Notes under the pieces: generated by a model | Told to the model about the DNA's origin: nothing | What the model saw: only the letters and a program-made list of their open reading frames with translations | The model's database searches: none | In this document: positions 6,023 to 6,258 of the stretch, in pieces | Numbering within the stretch: position 1 is the first letter of the stretch | How the letters are laid out: each line of letters begins with the position of its first letter | Translations under genes and position numbers: made by a program | DNA from: DATECU01 sp035286745 | GTDB lineage: Bacteria > Acidobacteriota > Vicinamibacteria > Fen-336 | Direction of reading: 5' to 3' | Assembly: GCA_035286745.1 (NCBI GenBank) | Contig: DATECU010000034.1 | Span: 1 to 6,258 of the forward strand | Length of the DNA: 6,258 bases

Positions 6023-6046
6023 GGCGCGTGAGAAAGGACGTGCGCC
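6023..6046. terminator. Hairpin between convergent genes
   Basis: GGCGC at 6023-6027 is complementary to GCGCC at 6042-6046, with two further pairs possible inside around a GAGAAAGG loop. It lies in the 51-base gap between the convergent stops of the lipoprotein and PPC-like genes, where a two-way terminator would be expected. No T run follows on either strand, so its function is uncertain. Confidence 0.3.
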
Positions 6047-6053
6047 TACGGCC

Positions 6054-6257
6054 TCAAGGCGTTCTGACGCTTAACCGGAACGCCCCTGTCGCTCCGGAAT
6101 CGACACTGCTGACGACGACCACATACGTCCCGGCCTCCCGGAACGTGACCGTGATCCGCGCGTGCAGCTCACCCCCGCTGTCGTCGTCCGACATCGGGGC
6201 GGTGATGCCCGGCCCCAAGAGGTACAGATAGGAGTCGAAATCGTCGGACTCGAGCGT
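6054..6257 (-). CDS. C-terminal end of a PPC-like beta-sandwich protein, start outside window
   Basis: On the minus strand a frame is open from the window edge to a TGA at 6056-6054, giving 67 residues with no start codon in context. The sequence has DFDSYLYLLGPG near its beginning, then SDDDSGGELHARITVTF, then REAGTYVVVVSS, and ends GAFRLSVRTP. The order D-DSYLYL, DDD-GG, a beta strand, AGTY-V-VSS and GAF-LSV is the pattern of bacterial pre-peptidase C-terminal (PPC) domains. These are secreted calcium-binding-like beta-sandwich modules, often found at the end of extracellular proteases or repeated in exported proteins. The domain here is the very C-terminus of its protein. What lies before it, including any catalytic domain or signal peptide, is outside the window. 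The gene converges on the lipoprotein gene, with 51 bases between stops. Confidence 0.8.
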   Translation of the reverse strand, partial: TLESDDFDSYLYLLGPGITAPMSDDDSGGELHARITVTFREAGTYVVVVSSVDSGATGAFRLSVRTP

Positions 6258-6258
6258 G

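Noticed and set aside
5917..6231. Plus-strand open frame after the lipoprotein
   Set aside because: It overlaps the lipoprotein tail in another frame and lies antisense to the PPC-like coding end, which has a much better protein pattern.

Overview
The base composition is GC-rich and the gene content includes an ADOP/MacB-type orphan permease and a PPC-domain protein. I infer a soil-type bacterium of the Gemmatimonadota or Acidobacteriota kind. This rests on family knowledge only, because the window has no rRNA or other phylogenetic marker. No tRNA, rRNA, CRISPR array, insertion sequence or phage gene is visible.

Layout. (1) 2-475, plus strand: the 3' part of a DinB-like four-helix protein, open at the window edge. 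(2) 477-2428, minus strand: a three-gene cassette read as an Xre/HigA-like DNA-binding protein, then a HipB-like antitoxin, then a HipA-like Ser/Thr kinase toxin. The hipB and hipA genes overlap by 11 bp. The hipB promoter region (2047-2107) is an AT-rich island holding two copies of a 16-bp near-palindromic element 41 bp apart. One copy covers the probable -10 box of hipB and the other lies inside the 3' end of the xre gene. (3) 2441-2462: a second AT-rich element between the xre gene and the divergent permease gene, with a perfect extended -10 facing the permease. (4) 2588-5083, plus strand: a full-length ADOP-type permease of 831 residues with duplicated MacB periplasmic and FtsX modules and no ATPase beside it. 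(5) 5289-6002, plus strand: an unrecognised lipoprotein with an internal hydrophobic segment and a six-cysteine C-terminal tail. (6) 6054-6257, minus strand: the C-terminal 67 residues of a PPC-like beta-sandwich protein whose start lies beyond the window.

The clearest functional unit is the hipBA toxin-antitoxin module with its operator sites. The extra Xre protein immediately upstream has no HigB/RelE toxin of its own, so it is either an orphan antitoxin or a third component of the cassette. The permease and the lipoprotein are separate envelope genes on the opposite strand. Their link to the toxin-antitoxin module appears to be no more than position and a shared divergent regulatory region.
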